DNA from: Amycolatopsis vancoresmycina
GTDB taxonomy: Bacteria; Actinomycetota; Actinomycetes; Mycobacteriales; Pseudonocardiaceae
Assembly (NCBI RefSeq): GCF_000716785.1
Contig: NZ_JNYY01000005.1
Location: forward strand, 588,364 to 652,363
Length of the DNA stretch: 64,000 bases
Direction of reading: 5' to 3'
In this document: positions 37,737-46,008 of the stretch, in pieces
Layout: every line of letters begins with the position of its first letter
How positions within the stretch are numbered: position 1 is the stretch's first letter
Notes under the pieces: generated by a model
Seen by the model: only the letters and a program-made list of their open reading frames with translations
The model's database searches: none
What the model was told of the DNA's origin: nothing
Made by a program: the position numbers and the translations under genes

Positions 37737-38660
37737 GTGGATGACGCCCGAGTTTCCGAGCTGTTCGACCCCGCCGCGTGGACCGAGGTCGAAGGTTTCG
37801 CCTTCACCGACATCACCTACCACCGCTCCGCCGAGAGCCGGGGTGGCAAACGCGTCGTGCGCATCGCGTTCGACCGCCCGGAGGTCCGCAACGCCTTCCG
37901 GCCGCACACCGTCGACGAGCTCTACCGGGCCCTCGACCACGCCAGGATGAGCGCCGACGTCGGCTGTGTCCTGCTCACCGGGAACGGCCCGTCGCCCAAG
38001 GACGGCGGGTGGGCGTTCTGCTCCGGTGGTGACCAGCGTATTCGCGGACGCTCCGGGTATCAGTACGCGAGCGGGGAGACCTCCGACACGGTGGACCCGG
38101 CGCGGGCCGGCCGGCTGCACATCCTCGAGGTCCAGCGGCTGATCCGGTTCCTGCCGAAACCGGTGATCGCGGTGGTGCCGGGCTGGGCCGCGGGCGGCGG
38201 GCACTCCCTGCACGTCGTGTGCGATCTCACCCTCGCCTCGGCCGAGCACGCGAAGTTCAAGCAGACCGACGCCGACGTCGGCTCGTTCGACGGCGGCTAC
38301 GGCTCGGCGTACCTGGCGAAGATGGTCGGGCAGAAGTTCGCCCGCGAGATCTTCTTCCTCGGTCGCGAGTACTCCGCCGAGCAGATGCACCACATGGGCG
38401 CGGTGAACGCCGTCGTCCCGCACGCCGACCTGGAAAAAGAGGCGCTGACCTGGGCGTGGGAGATCACCCGCAAGTCCCCGACGGCCCAGCGGATGCTCAA
38501 GTACGCGTTCAACCTCACCGACGACGGCCTGGTCGGCCAGCAGCTGTTCGCCGGCGAGACCACCCGCCTGGCGTACATGCAGGACGAAGCCGTCGAAGGC
38601 CGTGACGCGTTCCTCGAGAAGCGCGACCCCGATTTCAAGGACGTCCCCTATTACTACTGA
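37737..38660 (+). CDS. menB: 1,4-dihydroxy-2-naphthoyl-CoA synthase
   Basis: A 307-residue crotonase-fold enzyme that cyclises o-succinylbenzoyl-CoA. Family landmarks: FDRPEVRNAFRPHTVDELYR near residue 55, WAFCSGGDQRIRGRSGY near 90, GWAAGGGHSLHVVCDLTLAS near 140 and QTDADVGSFDGGYGSAYLA near 170. The protein ends FKDVPYYY, as MenB usually does. GTG 37737 is chosen from the promoter spacing; ATG 37710 would add nine residues and sits only 24 bases from the menD start. It is followed by menE, whose start overlaps its end. Confidence 0.94.
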   Translation: MDDARVSELFDPAAWTEVEGFAFTDITYHRSAESRGGKRVVRIAFDRPEVRNAFRPHTVDELYRALDHARMSADVGCVLLTGNGPSPKDGGWAFCSGGDQRIRGRSGYQYASGETSDTVDPARAGRLHILEVQRLIRFLPKPVIAVVPGWAAGGGHSLHVVCDLTLASAEHAKFKQTDADVGSFDGGYGSAYLAKMVGQKFAREIFFLGREYSAEQMHHMGAVNAVVPHADLEKEALTWAWEITRKSPTAQRMLKYAFNLTDDGLVGQQLFAGETTRLAYMQDEAVEGRDAFLEKRDPDFKDVPYYY

Positions 38661-39771
38661 GCTGCTCCCGGTCCACCTCGACGGCTCGCCCGAGGCGCTC
38701 GAGACCCTGCAGAACGCCGTCGCCGACGCGCTGGGCGGCGGCCCGGCGGTGCTGCCGTTCACCGACCCCGCGCTGCGCGACGCCATGGCGCCGGACGAGC
38801 CCGCCGAGCCGGGTACCGCCGTGGTCATCGCCACGTCGGGTTCGACCGGCGCGCCCAAGGGCGTGCTGCTGTCGGCCCGCGCGCTGACCGCGTCCGCCGA
38901 GGCCACGCACGCGCGGCTCGGCGGCCCGGGCCACTGGCTGCTGGCCACCCCGGCGCACTACATCGGCGGCCTGCAGGTGCTGGTCCGGTCGCTGCTGGCC
39001 GGGACGGCACCGGCGCTGCTGACCGGCACCGGCTTCCGCCCGGACGACTTCGCCGCCGCGGCGGCCCGGCTGACCGGCAGTCCGCGGTACACGGCGCTGG
39101 TGCCGACCCAGCTGGTCCGCCTGCTCGACGACGGCGGCGCGGGCCTGGCCGCGGCGAAGACGTTCGACGCCATCGTGGTCGGCGCCGCGGCGACCTCCGC
39201 GGGCCTGCGGGACCGCGCCGCCGACGCCGGTGTCCGGATCGTGCCCGCGTACGGCATGAGCGAGACGGCCAGCGGCTGCGTCTACGACGGCGTCCCCCTC
39301 GACGGCGTCCGCGTCGACGTCTCGGGCGACCGGATCCGGATCGCCGGGGACGTCCTCGCGCACGGCTACCGGCGGCAGCCGGACCTGACCGCGGAGGCGT
39401 TCCGGGACGGCTGGTTCACCACGTCCGACCGCGGGGTCCGGCACGCCGACGGCCGGATCGAGGTGCTCGGCCGGGCCGACGACATGATCAACACGGGCGG
39501 CGTGAAGGTGTCGGCGAACGCGATCGAACGCTGCCTGTGCGCCCAGCCGGGCGTGCGGGACGCGTGCGTCGTCGGCCTGCCGGACCCGGAGTGGGGCGAG
39601 GCCGTGGTCGCGCTGGTCGTCCCGGACGGCGGGCACGGCGACCTGCGAGCGGCGGTCCGGGCGGAGCTGGGCGCGGCGGCGGCCCCCAAGCGCATCGAAT
39701 TCGCGACGGAGCTGCCGCTGCGCGGACCGGGAAAGATCGACCGGGCGGCGGTGAAAATCCGTCTTCAGTAG
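38650..39771 (+). CDS. menE: o-Succinylbenzoate-CoA ligase
   Basis: An AMP-forming acyl-CoA ligase (about 373 residues) that activates o-succinylbenzoate for MenB. The P-loop TSGSTGAPKG is near residue 60, and the A8-type hinge reads GRADDMINTGGVKVS near 278, with the catalytic Lys in GPGKIDR near the end. The start is unusual. No ATG or GTG lies between GTG 38602 and the conserved N-terminus; an AAGGA box stands eight bases before ATT 38650, which would give TTELLPVHLDG after the initiator Met. GTG 38602 is the standard-codon alternative (389 residues, longer overlap with menB). Confidence 0.9.
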   Translation: MTTELLPVHLDGSPEALETLQNAVADALGGGPAVLPFTDPALRDAMAPDEPAEPGTAVVIATSGSTGAPKGVLLSARALTASAEATHARLGGPGHWLLATPAHYIGGLQVLVRSLLAGTAPALLTGTGFRPDDFAAAAARLTGSPRYTALVPTQLVRLLDDGGAGLAAAKTFDAIVVGAAATSAGLRDRAADAGVRIVPAYGMSETASGCVYDGVPLDGVRVDVSGDRIRIAGDVLAHGYRRQPDLTAEAFRDGWFTTSDRGVRHADGRIEVLGRADDMINTGGVKVSANAIERCLCAQPGVRDACVVGLPDPEWGEAVVALVVPDGGHGDLRAAVRAELGAAAAPKRIEFATELPLRGPGKIDRAAVKIRLQ

Positions 39772-39800
39772 CGTTTGCGCGGCTGAATGGCGGTACTTCG

Positions 39801-39830
39801 TTGACACGCACAGGGTGCGCCCGCTTGGCT
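39801..39830 (+). promoter_or_regulatory. Putative promoter of the small secreted peptide gene
   Basis: A perfect -35 hexamer TTGACA (39801-39806) and TTGGCT (39825-39830) are 18 bases apart, and the ATG follows seven bases later. This spacing predicts a leaderless transcript; there is no ribosome binding site. Confidence 0.45.
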
Positions 39831-39837
39831 ACTCACC

Positions 39838-39975
39838 ATGACGCGCTGGATCAGAATCGCCTTCGCCGCCACCGCCGTCACGCTGGGCGTCCTCCTGCCC
39901 GCCAGCGCGGCTCTCGCCGACAGCGTGGACCCCAACAGCGGTTCGCTCGTCTGGCAGCTGCCGACCTCGGATTGA
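39838..39975 (+). CDS. Small secreted peptide, 45 residues
   Basis: Reads a classic signal peptide: a basic start MTRWIRI, a hydrophobic core, then LPASAALA with a cleavage site after residue 27. The mature part would be 18 residues, DSVDPNSGSLVWQLPTSD. No Cys, so it is not a lipoprotein or disulfide peptide. It lies alone between menE and menA with its own likely promoter. Function unknown; a signalling, surface or leader role are all open. The chance that it is spurious is reduced by the promoter, the signal-peptide pattern and codon use with G/C at most third positions. Confidence 0.5.
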   Translation: MTRWIRIAFAATAVTLGVLLPASAALADSVDPNSGSLVWQLPTSD

Positions 39976-40024
39976 GTTCCCGGGTTCCCGCTCGCCGCTG
40001 ATCACCATGGCGTTGAATGGCGCC

Positions 40025-40897
40025 ATGGCGAGCTTGAGCGAGTGGATCGAAGGGGCCCGGCCGCGGACGCTGCCCAACGCGGTGGCGCCGGTGGTGGCGG
40101 GGGTCGGCGCGGCGATCGCGCTGGACGCGTTCTCGTGGTGGCGTTCGGTGCTGGCGCTGCTGGTCTCCCTCTCGCTGATCGTCGGCGTCAACTACGCCAA
40201 CGACTACTCCGACGGCATCCGCGGCACGGACGAGAACCGCGTCGGCCCGCTGCGGCTGGTCGGTTCGAAGGTCGCCGCCCCCCAGGCCGTGCTGGCCGCG
40301 GCGCTGGTCGCGTTGGGCCTGGCCGGGGTGCTGGGGCTGGTCCTGGTGGCCGTCAGCGGCCATTGGTGGCTGCTCGGCATGGGCGCGCTGTGCATCCTCG
40401 GCGCGTGGTTCTACACCGGCGGCAAGAAGCCCTACGGCTACTACGGCTTCGGCGAGATCGCCGTGTTCGTGTTCTTCGGCCTGGCCGGCGTGCTCGGCAC
40501 GGTGTACGTCCAGGCGGGCCGGGTCAGCTGGCCGGCGCTGGCGTGCGCGATCGCGGTCGGCTGCTTCTCGACGGCGGTCCTGACGGCCAACAACCTGCGT
40601 GACATCCCGACCGACATCGAGTCCGGCAAGCGCACCCTGGCCACCCGCCTCGGCGACCAGGGCACCCGGCGGCTGTACCTGGCGCTGATCGCGGTGCCGT
40701 ACGTGCTCAGCGGCGTGCTGCAGTTCACCACGCACTCGCTCGCCGCGCTCACGGTGCTGAGCGCGGCCCTGCTGCCGCAGTCCGTCAAGGCGATCCTGGG
40801 GAACGCGACCGGCCGCGCCCTCATCCCGGCCCTGCGCGACACCGGGCTCGCGATGCTCGCCTGGGCCGTGCTGGCCGCGGTCGGCCTGAACCTCTAG
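40025..40897 (+). CDS. menA: 1,4-Dihydroxy-2-naphthoate polyprenyltransferase
   Basis: A 290-residue UbiA-family membrane prenyltransferase that attaches the polyprenyl tail to dihydroxynaphthoate. Both Asp-rich motifs are present: [14 protein letters not shown] near residue 60 and [18 protein letters not shown] near 195. About eight or nine transmembrane helices. ATG 40025 gives the usual [16 protein letters not shown] start; ATG 40007 is in frame and equally lacks a ribosome binding site. Its stop codon overlaps that of the convergent Cds1-like gene in the four bases CTAG. Confidence 0.93.
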   Translation: MASLSEWIEGARPRTLPNAVAPVVAGVGAAIALDAFSWWRSVLALLVSLSLIVGVNYANDYSDGIRGTDENRVGPLRLVGSKVAAPQAVLAAALVALGLAGVLGLVLVAVSGHWWLLGMGALCILGAWFYTGGKKPYGYYGFGEIAVFVFFGLAGVLGTVYVQAGRVSWPALACAIAVGCFSTAVLTANNLRDIPTDIESGKRTLATRLGDQGTRRLYLALIAVPYVLSGVLQFTTHSLAALTVLSAALLPQSVKAILGNATGRALIPALRDTGLAMLAWAVLAAVGLNL

Positions 40898-41973
40898 ACC
40901 TCCGGGAACTTCCCGGTGGCCAGGAACTCCTCGAACAACGCCGTGTGCGGCGCCAGGTCCAGGCCCTGCTGCGCCAGCCACTCGTCGTTGTAGTACGTGT
41001 GCGCGTACCGCTCGCCGCCGTCGCAGAGGAGCGTCACGACGCTGCCCGCTTGGCCGTCCTCGACCATGCGGGAAATCAGCCGGAACGCGCCGTAGAGGTT
41101 GGTGCCGGTCGAGCCGCCCGCCCAGTGGCCGGTCCGCTCGCGCAGCAGCCGGATCGCCGCCAGGGAGCCGGCGTCGGGGATCCGGAACATCTCGTCGATG
41201 ACACCGGGGACGAACGACGGCTCGCAGCGCGGCCGCCCGATGCCCTCGATCCGCGACGGCATGCCGGTCGCGTAGTCCATCGCCCCGGTCTCCCAGGCGC
41301 CGTAGAACGACGAGTTCTCCGGGTCGACCACGCAGATCTTCGTCGTGTGCCGCTTGTAGCGCACGTACCGGCCGAAGGTCGCGCTCGTGCCGCCGGTGCC
41401 CGCGCCGACGACGATCCACCGCGGGATCGGGTGGCGCTCCGAGCGCATCTGCGCGAACACCGACTCGGCGATGTTGTTGTTGCCGCGCCAGTCCGTCGCG
41501 CGCTCGGCGTAGGTGAACTGGTCGAGGTAGTGGCCGCCGCACTCGGCCGCGAGCCGCTCGGCCTCGGGGTACATCGCCGGGGCCTCGTCGACGAAGTGGC
41601 ACTCGCCGCCGTAGAACTCGATGAGCGCGACCTTCTCCTTCGACGTGCGCCGCGGCACGACGGTGATGAAGCGCAGGCCGAGCATGCGGGCGAAGTAGGC
41701 CTCGGACACCGCCGTCGACCCGCTGGAGGCCTCGACGAGCACGGTGTCCGGCCCGATCTGGCCGTTGACCAGGCCGTACAGGAACAGCGACCGGGCCAGC
41801 CGGTGCTTGAGCGAGCCGGTCGGGTGCACCGACTCGTCCTTGAGGTAGAGGTCGATGCCCCACTCCGGGGGCAGCGGGAAGACGTGCAGGTGGGTGTCCG
41901 CGCTGCGGTTGGCGTCGGCCTCGATGATCCGGACGGCCTCGCGGACCCAGCTGCGGCTGTGCGGCCGGCTCAC
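40894..41973 (-). CDS. PLP-dependent cysteine synthase/desulfhydrase family protein (Cds1-like)
   Basis: A 359-residue fold-type II PLP enzyme. The cofactor Lys is K56 in [11 protein letters not shown], the substrate Asn/Ser loop is [18 protein letters not shown], and the PLP-phosphate Gly loop is [15 protein letters not shown]. This sequence type resembles the mycobacterial L-cysteine desulfhydrase Cds1 (Rv3684), which makes pyruvate, ammonia and H2S. GTG 41973 overlaps the DUF4229 stop as GTGA. O-acetylserine sulfhydrylase activity is the alternative. Confidence 0.82.
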   Translation of the reverse strand: MSRPHSRSWVREAVRIIEADANRSADTHLHVFPLPPEWGIDLYLKDESVHPTGSLKHRLARSLFLYGLVNGQIGPDTVLVEASSGSTAVSEAYFARMLGLRFITVVPRRTSKEKVALIEFYGGECHFVDEAPAMYPEAERLAAECGGHYLDQFTYAERATDWRGNNNIAESVFAQMRSERHPIPRWIVVGAGTGGTSATFGRYVRYKRHTTKICVVDPENSSFYGAWETGAMDYATGMPSRIEGIGRPRCEPSFVPGVIDEMFRIPDAGSLAAIRLLRERTGHWAGGSTGTNLYGAFRLISRMVEDGQAGSVVTLLCDGGERYAHTYYNDEWLAQQGLDLAPHTALFEEFLATGKFPEV

Positions 41974-42257
41974 TCGGACTGCCCGGTGGCGTCGCCCCGC
42001 AGCTGCGCGCGCAGCTCGGCACGGGCGCGGGCCCGCTTCTCGTTGCGCTTCGCCAGCCCGGCGGTCACGCGGGCGTTGAGCGGGCGGAACAGCAGCAGGC
42101 CGAGCGGCAGCCCGACGACCAGGCCGATGACCAGGGCGACCAGCAGCGGCACCCCGGCCAGGGTCAGCGCCCACGCGATCACCCCGACCAGCACGAACCG
42201 TGCCAGCAGGTACAGCGTCAGGTCACGGGGCAGGTGGCCGGCTTTCACGTCGCTCAC
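41970..42257 (-). CDS. DUF4229 small membrane protein
   Basis: A 95-residue protein with two predicted transmembrane helices (about 15-36 and 40-58) and a basic C-terminal tail ([15 protein letters not shown]). This pattern fits the actinobacterial DUF4229 family. GTG 42257 is the start, and its stop overlaps the Cds1-like start. Function unknown; it may link the PLP enzyme to the membrane or merely share its transcript. Confidence 0.75.
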   Translation of the reverse strand: MSDVKAGHLPRDLTLYLLARFVLVGVIAWALTLAGVPLLVALVIGLVVGLPLGLLLFRPLNARVTAGLAKRNEKRARARAELRAQLRGDATGQSE

Positions 42258-42268
42258 ATCAACGCAGG

Positions 42269-42751
42269 CTACGCCCCGCCCGGGCGGTCCTTCTGCAGGC
42301 CCGCGTTGTTCGGGCGGCCCTCGAAGCGCGTCGAGAGCACCACGGTGGTGTTCGTGCGCCCGACGCCGGGGATGCGGCGGAGCCGGCCGAGCGTCCGCTC
42401 CAGCTCGTCGACGGTCGGCACGCGCACCTTGACGACGAACGCCTCGTCGCCGGCCACCGCGTAGCAGCTCTCGACCTCGTCGAGCTCGGCGAGGGCGGCG
42501 GCGACGTCGTCCTCGGTCGCGGTGTCGGTCGGGTGGATGCTGACGAGAGCGGTGACGCCGAGGCCGACCGAGCTCGGGTCGACGACCGCGTGGTAGCCGG
42601 TGATCACGCCGGCGGCTTCCAGCTTGCCCACCCGTTCGTGCACCGACGACGCGGACAGCCCGACGGCTCGCCCGAGGTCGGCGTAAGTGGCCCGTCCGTT
42701 GATGCGCAACGCTGCGATGATCTTCCGGTCCAACTGATCCACGAGGATCAC
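42269..42751 (-). CDS. Lrp/AsnC family transcriptional regulator
   Basis: A 160-residue regulator with the N-terminal helix-turn-helix (ATYADLGRAVGLSASSVHER, about residues 21-40) and the C-terminal RAM domain containing CYAVAGDEAFVVKVRV. It precedes the DUF4229 and Cds1-like genes by 11 bases on the same strand, so it likely regulates its own operon, perhaps in response to cysteine or another amino acid. GTG 42751 or GTG 42742 can serve as start. Confidence 0.88.
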   Translation of the reverse strand: MILVDQLDRKIIAALRINGRATYADLGRAVGLSASSVHERVGKLEAAGVITGYHAVVDPSSVGLGVTALVSIHPTDTATEDDVAAALAELDEVESCYAVAGDEAFVVKVRVPTVDELERTLGRLRRIPGVGRTNTTVVLSTRFEGRPNNAGLQKDRPGGA

Positions 42752-43021
42752 TCTATGCGGTTGGACAATCCCCCATTGGCACCACGCCTCGCGGCCGCTG
42801 ACCGGCCGCGGCGGTGTCTCCGCACGTCAGGTCACCGCAGGGTAGTTGCCGAGGGTAAACAATCTGTCCGTTTTGACCTTTAAGGGCTCTTTACTCGTGG
42901 ACAACCGTTCGAGTACCCGACGGGTGAAGTGCAACGATTGCCTTGTTGGCTACCCCGGCGCGACGGGCAGAAGGGCCCGGACGCCTCCGGTATAGCAGTG
43001 AGTTCGTTAAGGAGGCGGAAA
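42752..43021. other. Divergent region upstream of lrp-type gene and bldC
   Basis: 270 bases without a gene. It must contain the bldC promoter and that of the Lrp operon. AAGGAGGCGG lies directly before the bldC ATG. Confidence 0.4.
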
Positions 43022-43234
43022 ATGACCGCGACGATGGGCGGACGCCTGCTCACCCCTGGCGAGGTGGCAGCGCTCTTCCGGGTGGACCCGAAGACGGTGA
43101 CGCGGTGGGCGACCGCGGGCCGGATCGGCTCGATCCGCACCCCGGGCGGGCACCGGCGGTTCCGGGAGTCCGAGGTGAACGAGCTCCTCGCCGAACTGAC
43201 CACCGACGCCAGCGAACCGGCGCGCAACGCCTGA
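43022..43234 (+). CDS. bldC: BldC-family MerR-type DNA-binding protein
   Basis: A 70-residue protein that is almost only a MerR-like winged helix-turn-helix: LLTPGEVAALFRVDPKTVTR then RWATAGRIGSIRTPGGHRRF. BldC of Streptomyces has the same size and core, binds DNA head-to-tail at direct repeats, and controls the timing of development. The perfect AAGGAGG box seven bases ahead of ATG 43022 suggests strong translation. It has no effector domain. In this non-Streptomyces host a role in general developmental or stress control is inferred. Confidence 0.92.
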   Translation: MTATMGGRLLTPGEVAALFRVDPKTVTRWATAGRIGSIRTPGGHRRFRESEVNELLAELTTDASEPARNA

Positions 43235-43242
43235 ACCATCCG

Positions 43243-43259
43243 CACACGGGGGCCGTGTG
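43243..43259 (+). terminator. Short hairpin after bldC
   Basis: CACACGG and CCGTGTG form a 7-bp stem with a 3-base loop nine bases after the bldC stop. Weak as a terminator. Confidence 0.35.
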
Positions 43260-43380
43260 GGTACGGGAACCAACCCCGTCCCGCGCGGCCCCCGGGCATT
43301 TTCCCGGCCCGGCTTCAGACCCACCACACGGCCGCACGGGTTAACCTCGGTGGACAGGCAGCCATACGGAAGGATCCGGC

Positions 43381-43566
43381 ATGCTCGCTCTGCTCGCGGC
43401 GGTCGGCGCGCTGGTCGTCGCCCTGCTCCTGTGGCGGTCGTTCGCCGGCCAGCGGATCGGGGTGACGTCGGCTCCACGCCGGGCCCCCCTCGCCCCGGAC
43501 GACGACCCCGACTTCCTGCGCCAGCTGGCCGAACAGCAGCGCAAACGCCGGGACGAAGACGGCTGA
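43381..43566 (+). CDS. Small membrane protein of unknown function
   Basis: A 61-residue protein: one transmembrane helix at the very N-terminus (about residues 3-20), then a basic and Pro-rich patch, then a charged tail with DDDPDFLRQLAEQQRKRRDE that should form a helix in the cytoplasm. AAGGAT lies in front of the ATG. It is closed by a long palindrome. Location after bldC is the only contextual hint. Confidence 0.6.
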   Translation: MLALLAAVGALVVALLLWRSFAGQRIGVTSAPRRAPLAPDDDPDFLRQLAEQQRKRRDEDG

Positions 43567-43589
43567 CCCCACCTTTACCTTCACCACAG

Positions 43590-43637
43590 CCTCGTGAGTG
43601 AGAAACAGTGTTCTAACACTGTTTCTCACTCACGAGG
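43590..43637. terminator. 48-bp near-perfect palindrome between convergent genes
   Basis: Perfect 23-bp arms (43590-43612 with 43615-43637) and a 2-base centre. Lies between the small membrane protein gene and the MinD-like gene, which face each other. Its outer ends, TCGTGAGTG and CACTCACGA, recur in the palindromes at 48464 and 51127. Confidence 0.8.
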
Positions 43638-43642
43638 CCGGG

Positions 43643-44959
43643 TCAGCGGTAGCCCTGGGAGAGCGGGGTGGCGAAGCCGTCGGCGACCGTGGCCGCCAGT
43701 TCCAGGAGGGCGAGGCGGGTGTCGCCGGACAGGCGGTCCAGCTCGATCTCCGCGCCTTCCTCCAGGTGCGGGTCGAACGGCACCTTGCAGACCGCCCGGA
43801 CCTTAGCGCCGAAGTGCGCCGACAGCTTGTCGAGGTCGACCGAGCCGCCCTTGGGCCGGACCGAGTTGATCACCGCCACCGAGCGTTTGACCAGCTCGCC
43901 GTAGCCGTGGGCCTCAAGCCAGTCCAGCGTCGCCGAGGCGCTGCGGGCGCCGTCGACCGAGCCGGACGAGACCACGACCAGCGCGTCCGCGCCGTCCAGG
44001 ACGCCCTTCATCGCCGAGTGCATCAGGCCGGTCCCGCAGTCGGTGAGCACGATGTTGTAGAAGTGCTCCAGCAGGTTGACCGTGCGCCGGTAGTCGTCCT
44101 CGGAGAACGCCTCCGACACGGCTGGATCCTGCTCGCTGGCCAGGATCTCCAGCCGGCTCGAACCCTGTGACGTGTAGGACCGGACGTCGCTGTAGCGCGT
44201 GATGCGGGCCGCATCACGCAGCAGGTGCCGCACGGTCGCGGTCGTCTCCAGCGGGATCTTCTGCGACAGCGTGCCGCGGTCCGGGTTGGCGTCGACGGCG
44301 ACCACGCGGTCACCGCGCAGGGACGCGAACGTCGAGCCCAGCGTCGTGGTCACCGTGGTCTTGCCGACACCGCCCTTGAGCGACAGCATCGCGATCTTGT
44401 AGCACCCGCGCAGCGGCTGGTTGACGCGGGCGATGAGCTCCCGGCGCCGGGTGTCCGCCGGGCTTTCCCCCGGGTTGAGCAGCTTCCCGGTGCCGACGTA
44501 CAGGGCCTTGCGCCAGCCGGACTGCGGGGGCCGCTTGGTCTGCTTGACCAGGTGCGCGGTCGACAGGTCGTGCCCGTGCCCCGGCTGCGGCGGCGCCGCG
44601 TGCCGGCCGCCCTGGGGCTGCGGCAGGCCGGACGACGGCGGCTGCTGCGGGTACTGGGCGTGGGCCTGGTACTGCTGGGCCGGGTCGTACTGCGGCTGCA
44701 GCGGCGGCAGGTTCTGGTCGTAGCCGTATTGCGGCACCTGGTGCGGCCCCGACACGGCGGGGTTGGGCACCTGGTGCGGGCCCGAAACCGCCGGGTTGGG
44801 CGGCGGCGCCACCGCCTGCGTCGGCTGCACGTCGAACGCCCCCGACGTGTCGGGGTGCGGGTGTGAGTCCGTCCGGTCGTCGGCGAACAGGCCCGGCTGC
44901 GCTGGCGCAGCGGCCTGTTCGGGGTGGCCAGGAGCCGATTCTTCGCTGGGTCCGGTCAC
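43643..44959 (-). CDS. MinD/ParA-like ATPase with proline-rich N-terminus
   Basis: A 438-residue protein in two parts. Residues 1-150 are disordered, rich in Pro and Gln, and contain a tandem 11-residue repeat (NPAVSGPHQVP at 55-65 and 66-76). The C-terminal part is a SIMIBI ATPase with deviant Walker A KGGVGKTT (195-202) and the VVAVDANPDRGTL segment. This layout matches the EspI/MinD-like ATPases of actinobacterial ESX and cell-envelope loci, though no ESX core is adjacent. GTG 44959 is the start. Downstream of the cytochrome c maturation genes. Confidence 0.75.
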   Translation of the reverse strand: MTGPSEESAPGHPEQAAAPAQPGLFADDRTDSHPHPDTSGAFDVQPTQAVAPPPNPAVSGPHQVPNPAVSGPHQVPQYGYDQNLPPLQPQYDPAQQYQAHAQYPQQPPSSGLPQPQGGRHAAPPQPGHGHDLSTAHLVKQTKRPPQSGWRKALYVGTGKLLNPGESPADTRRRELIARVNQPLRGCYKIAMLSLKGGVGKTTVTTTLGSTFASLRGDRVVAVDANPDRGTLSQKIPLETTATVRHLLRDAARITRYSDVRSYTSQGSSRLEILASEQDPAVSEAFSEDDYRRTVNLLEHFYNIVLTDCGTGLMHSAMKGVLDGADALVVVSSGSVDGARSASATLDWLEAHGYGELVKRSVAVINSVRPKGGSVDLDKLSAHFGAKVRAVCKVPFDPHLEEGAEIELDRLSGDTRLALLELAATVADGFATPLSQGYR

Positions 44960-45036
44960 CGGTGAAAACCTCCGCGCGCTCCGCCTGTCACATCAGTCCC
45001 CCGATGTCGACGGTAGTCGGCGGATGCGCGGGCTGC

Positions 45037-46005
45037 TCAGCCCACCCCGGCGTAGGAGTGCAGGCCGACGGAGACGAGGTTCACGAAGAACAGGTTGAAG
45101 ATCATCGCGGCGAACCCGACGATGTTGATGACCGCGGCCCGGGCGCCGCGCCAGCCGGCCGTCGCCCGCGAGTGCAGGTAGGCCGCGTAGACGACCCAGG
45201 CGATGAACGCGCAGGTCTCCTTGGGGTCCCAGCCCCAGAACCGGCCCCACGCCGACTCGGCCCAGACGGCGCCGCAGAGCACGCCGAAGGTGAAGATCGG
45301 GAACGCGAAGATCGTCGTCCGGTAGGCGATCCGGTCGAGGACGTCGGCCGCGGGCAGCTTCGAGGCGAACCGCGCGAACTTCGTGGGGTCCTTCTCGTGG
45401 GCCGAGCGGAACAGGAAGAGCACGCTGGCGACGCCGGGGACCAGGAAGACGCCGGAGCCGATGATGGCCGCCGAGACGTGGATGACCAGCCAGTACGACT
45501 GCAGCGCGGGCTGCACCGGCGCCGCCGTCGTGTACAGCAGCGTGCCGTTGATGAACATCAGGATCACGACGGGCAGCAGCAGGAAGCCGGTGAGGTGCCG
45601 GACCGGGAACTTCCACATCACGATCAGCCAGGTCAGCACCGTGATGAAGGTGACGGCCATGCCGTACTCGTACATGTTGCCCCACGGCGCGCGGTGCACG
45701 GCGAGCCCGCGCAGCACGATCGCCGTCAGCTGCAGCAGCGCGCCGAGCACGAGCAGCGACGCGCCCATCCGGCCGATCCGCTCCGGGCGGCCGACCTCGC
45801 GCTGCGCGGCTGGGACGTCCTCGACCGGCGGCCCGCCGGCGCCGACCAGCTCACGGGCCCGCAGCTTGGCGCGCTCGGTGGCGAGCCGCCCCTTGGCGCC
45901 GAACCCCTGCTCGATCAGGGTGAACATCAGCGCGACGACGTAGATCGCCGCGGCGGTGGTGTACAGCCAGTCGCTGTAGGTCGACAGCGTCTCGTCGATC
46001 GGCAT
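45037..46005 (-). CDS. ccsB: Cytochrome c maturation protein CcsB (ResC-type)
   Basis: A 322-residue membrane protein of the system II haem lyase. The haem-handling motif WGRFWGWDPKETCAFIAW is near residue 260, and conserved His residues lie in the flanking helices. The usual Trp after ETis Cys here. It pairs with ResB to carry haem across the membrane and attach it to apocytochromes c. Starts three bases after the resB stop. Confidence 0.92.
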   Translation of the reverse strand: MPIDETLSTYSDWLYTTAAAIYVVALMFTLIEQGFGAKGRLATERAKLRARELVGAGGPPVEDVPAAQREVGRPERIGRMGASLLVLGALLQLTAIVLRGLAVHRAPWGNMYEYGMAVTFITVLTWLIVMWKFPVRHLTGFLLLPVVILMFINGTLLYTTAAPVQPALQSYWLVIHVSAAIIGSGVFLVPGVASVLFLFRSAHEKDPTKFARFASKLPAADVLDRIAYRTTIFAFPIFTFGVLCGAVWAESAWGRFWGWDPKETCAFIAWVVYAAYLHSRATAGWRGARAAVINIVGFAAMIFNLFFVNLVSVGLHSYAGVG

Positions 46006-46008
46006 GCC

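Noticed and set aside
37686..38948. N-terminal extension of menD across menB and menE
   Set aside because: The menD domain begins at GTG 37685 with a good ribosome binding site; the upstream open stretch is antisense to two clear genes.
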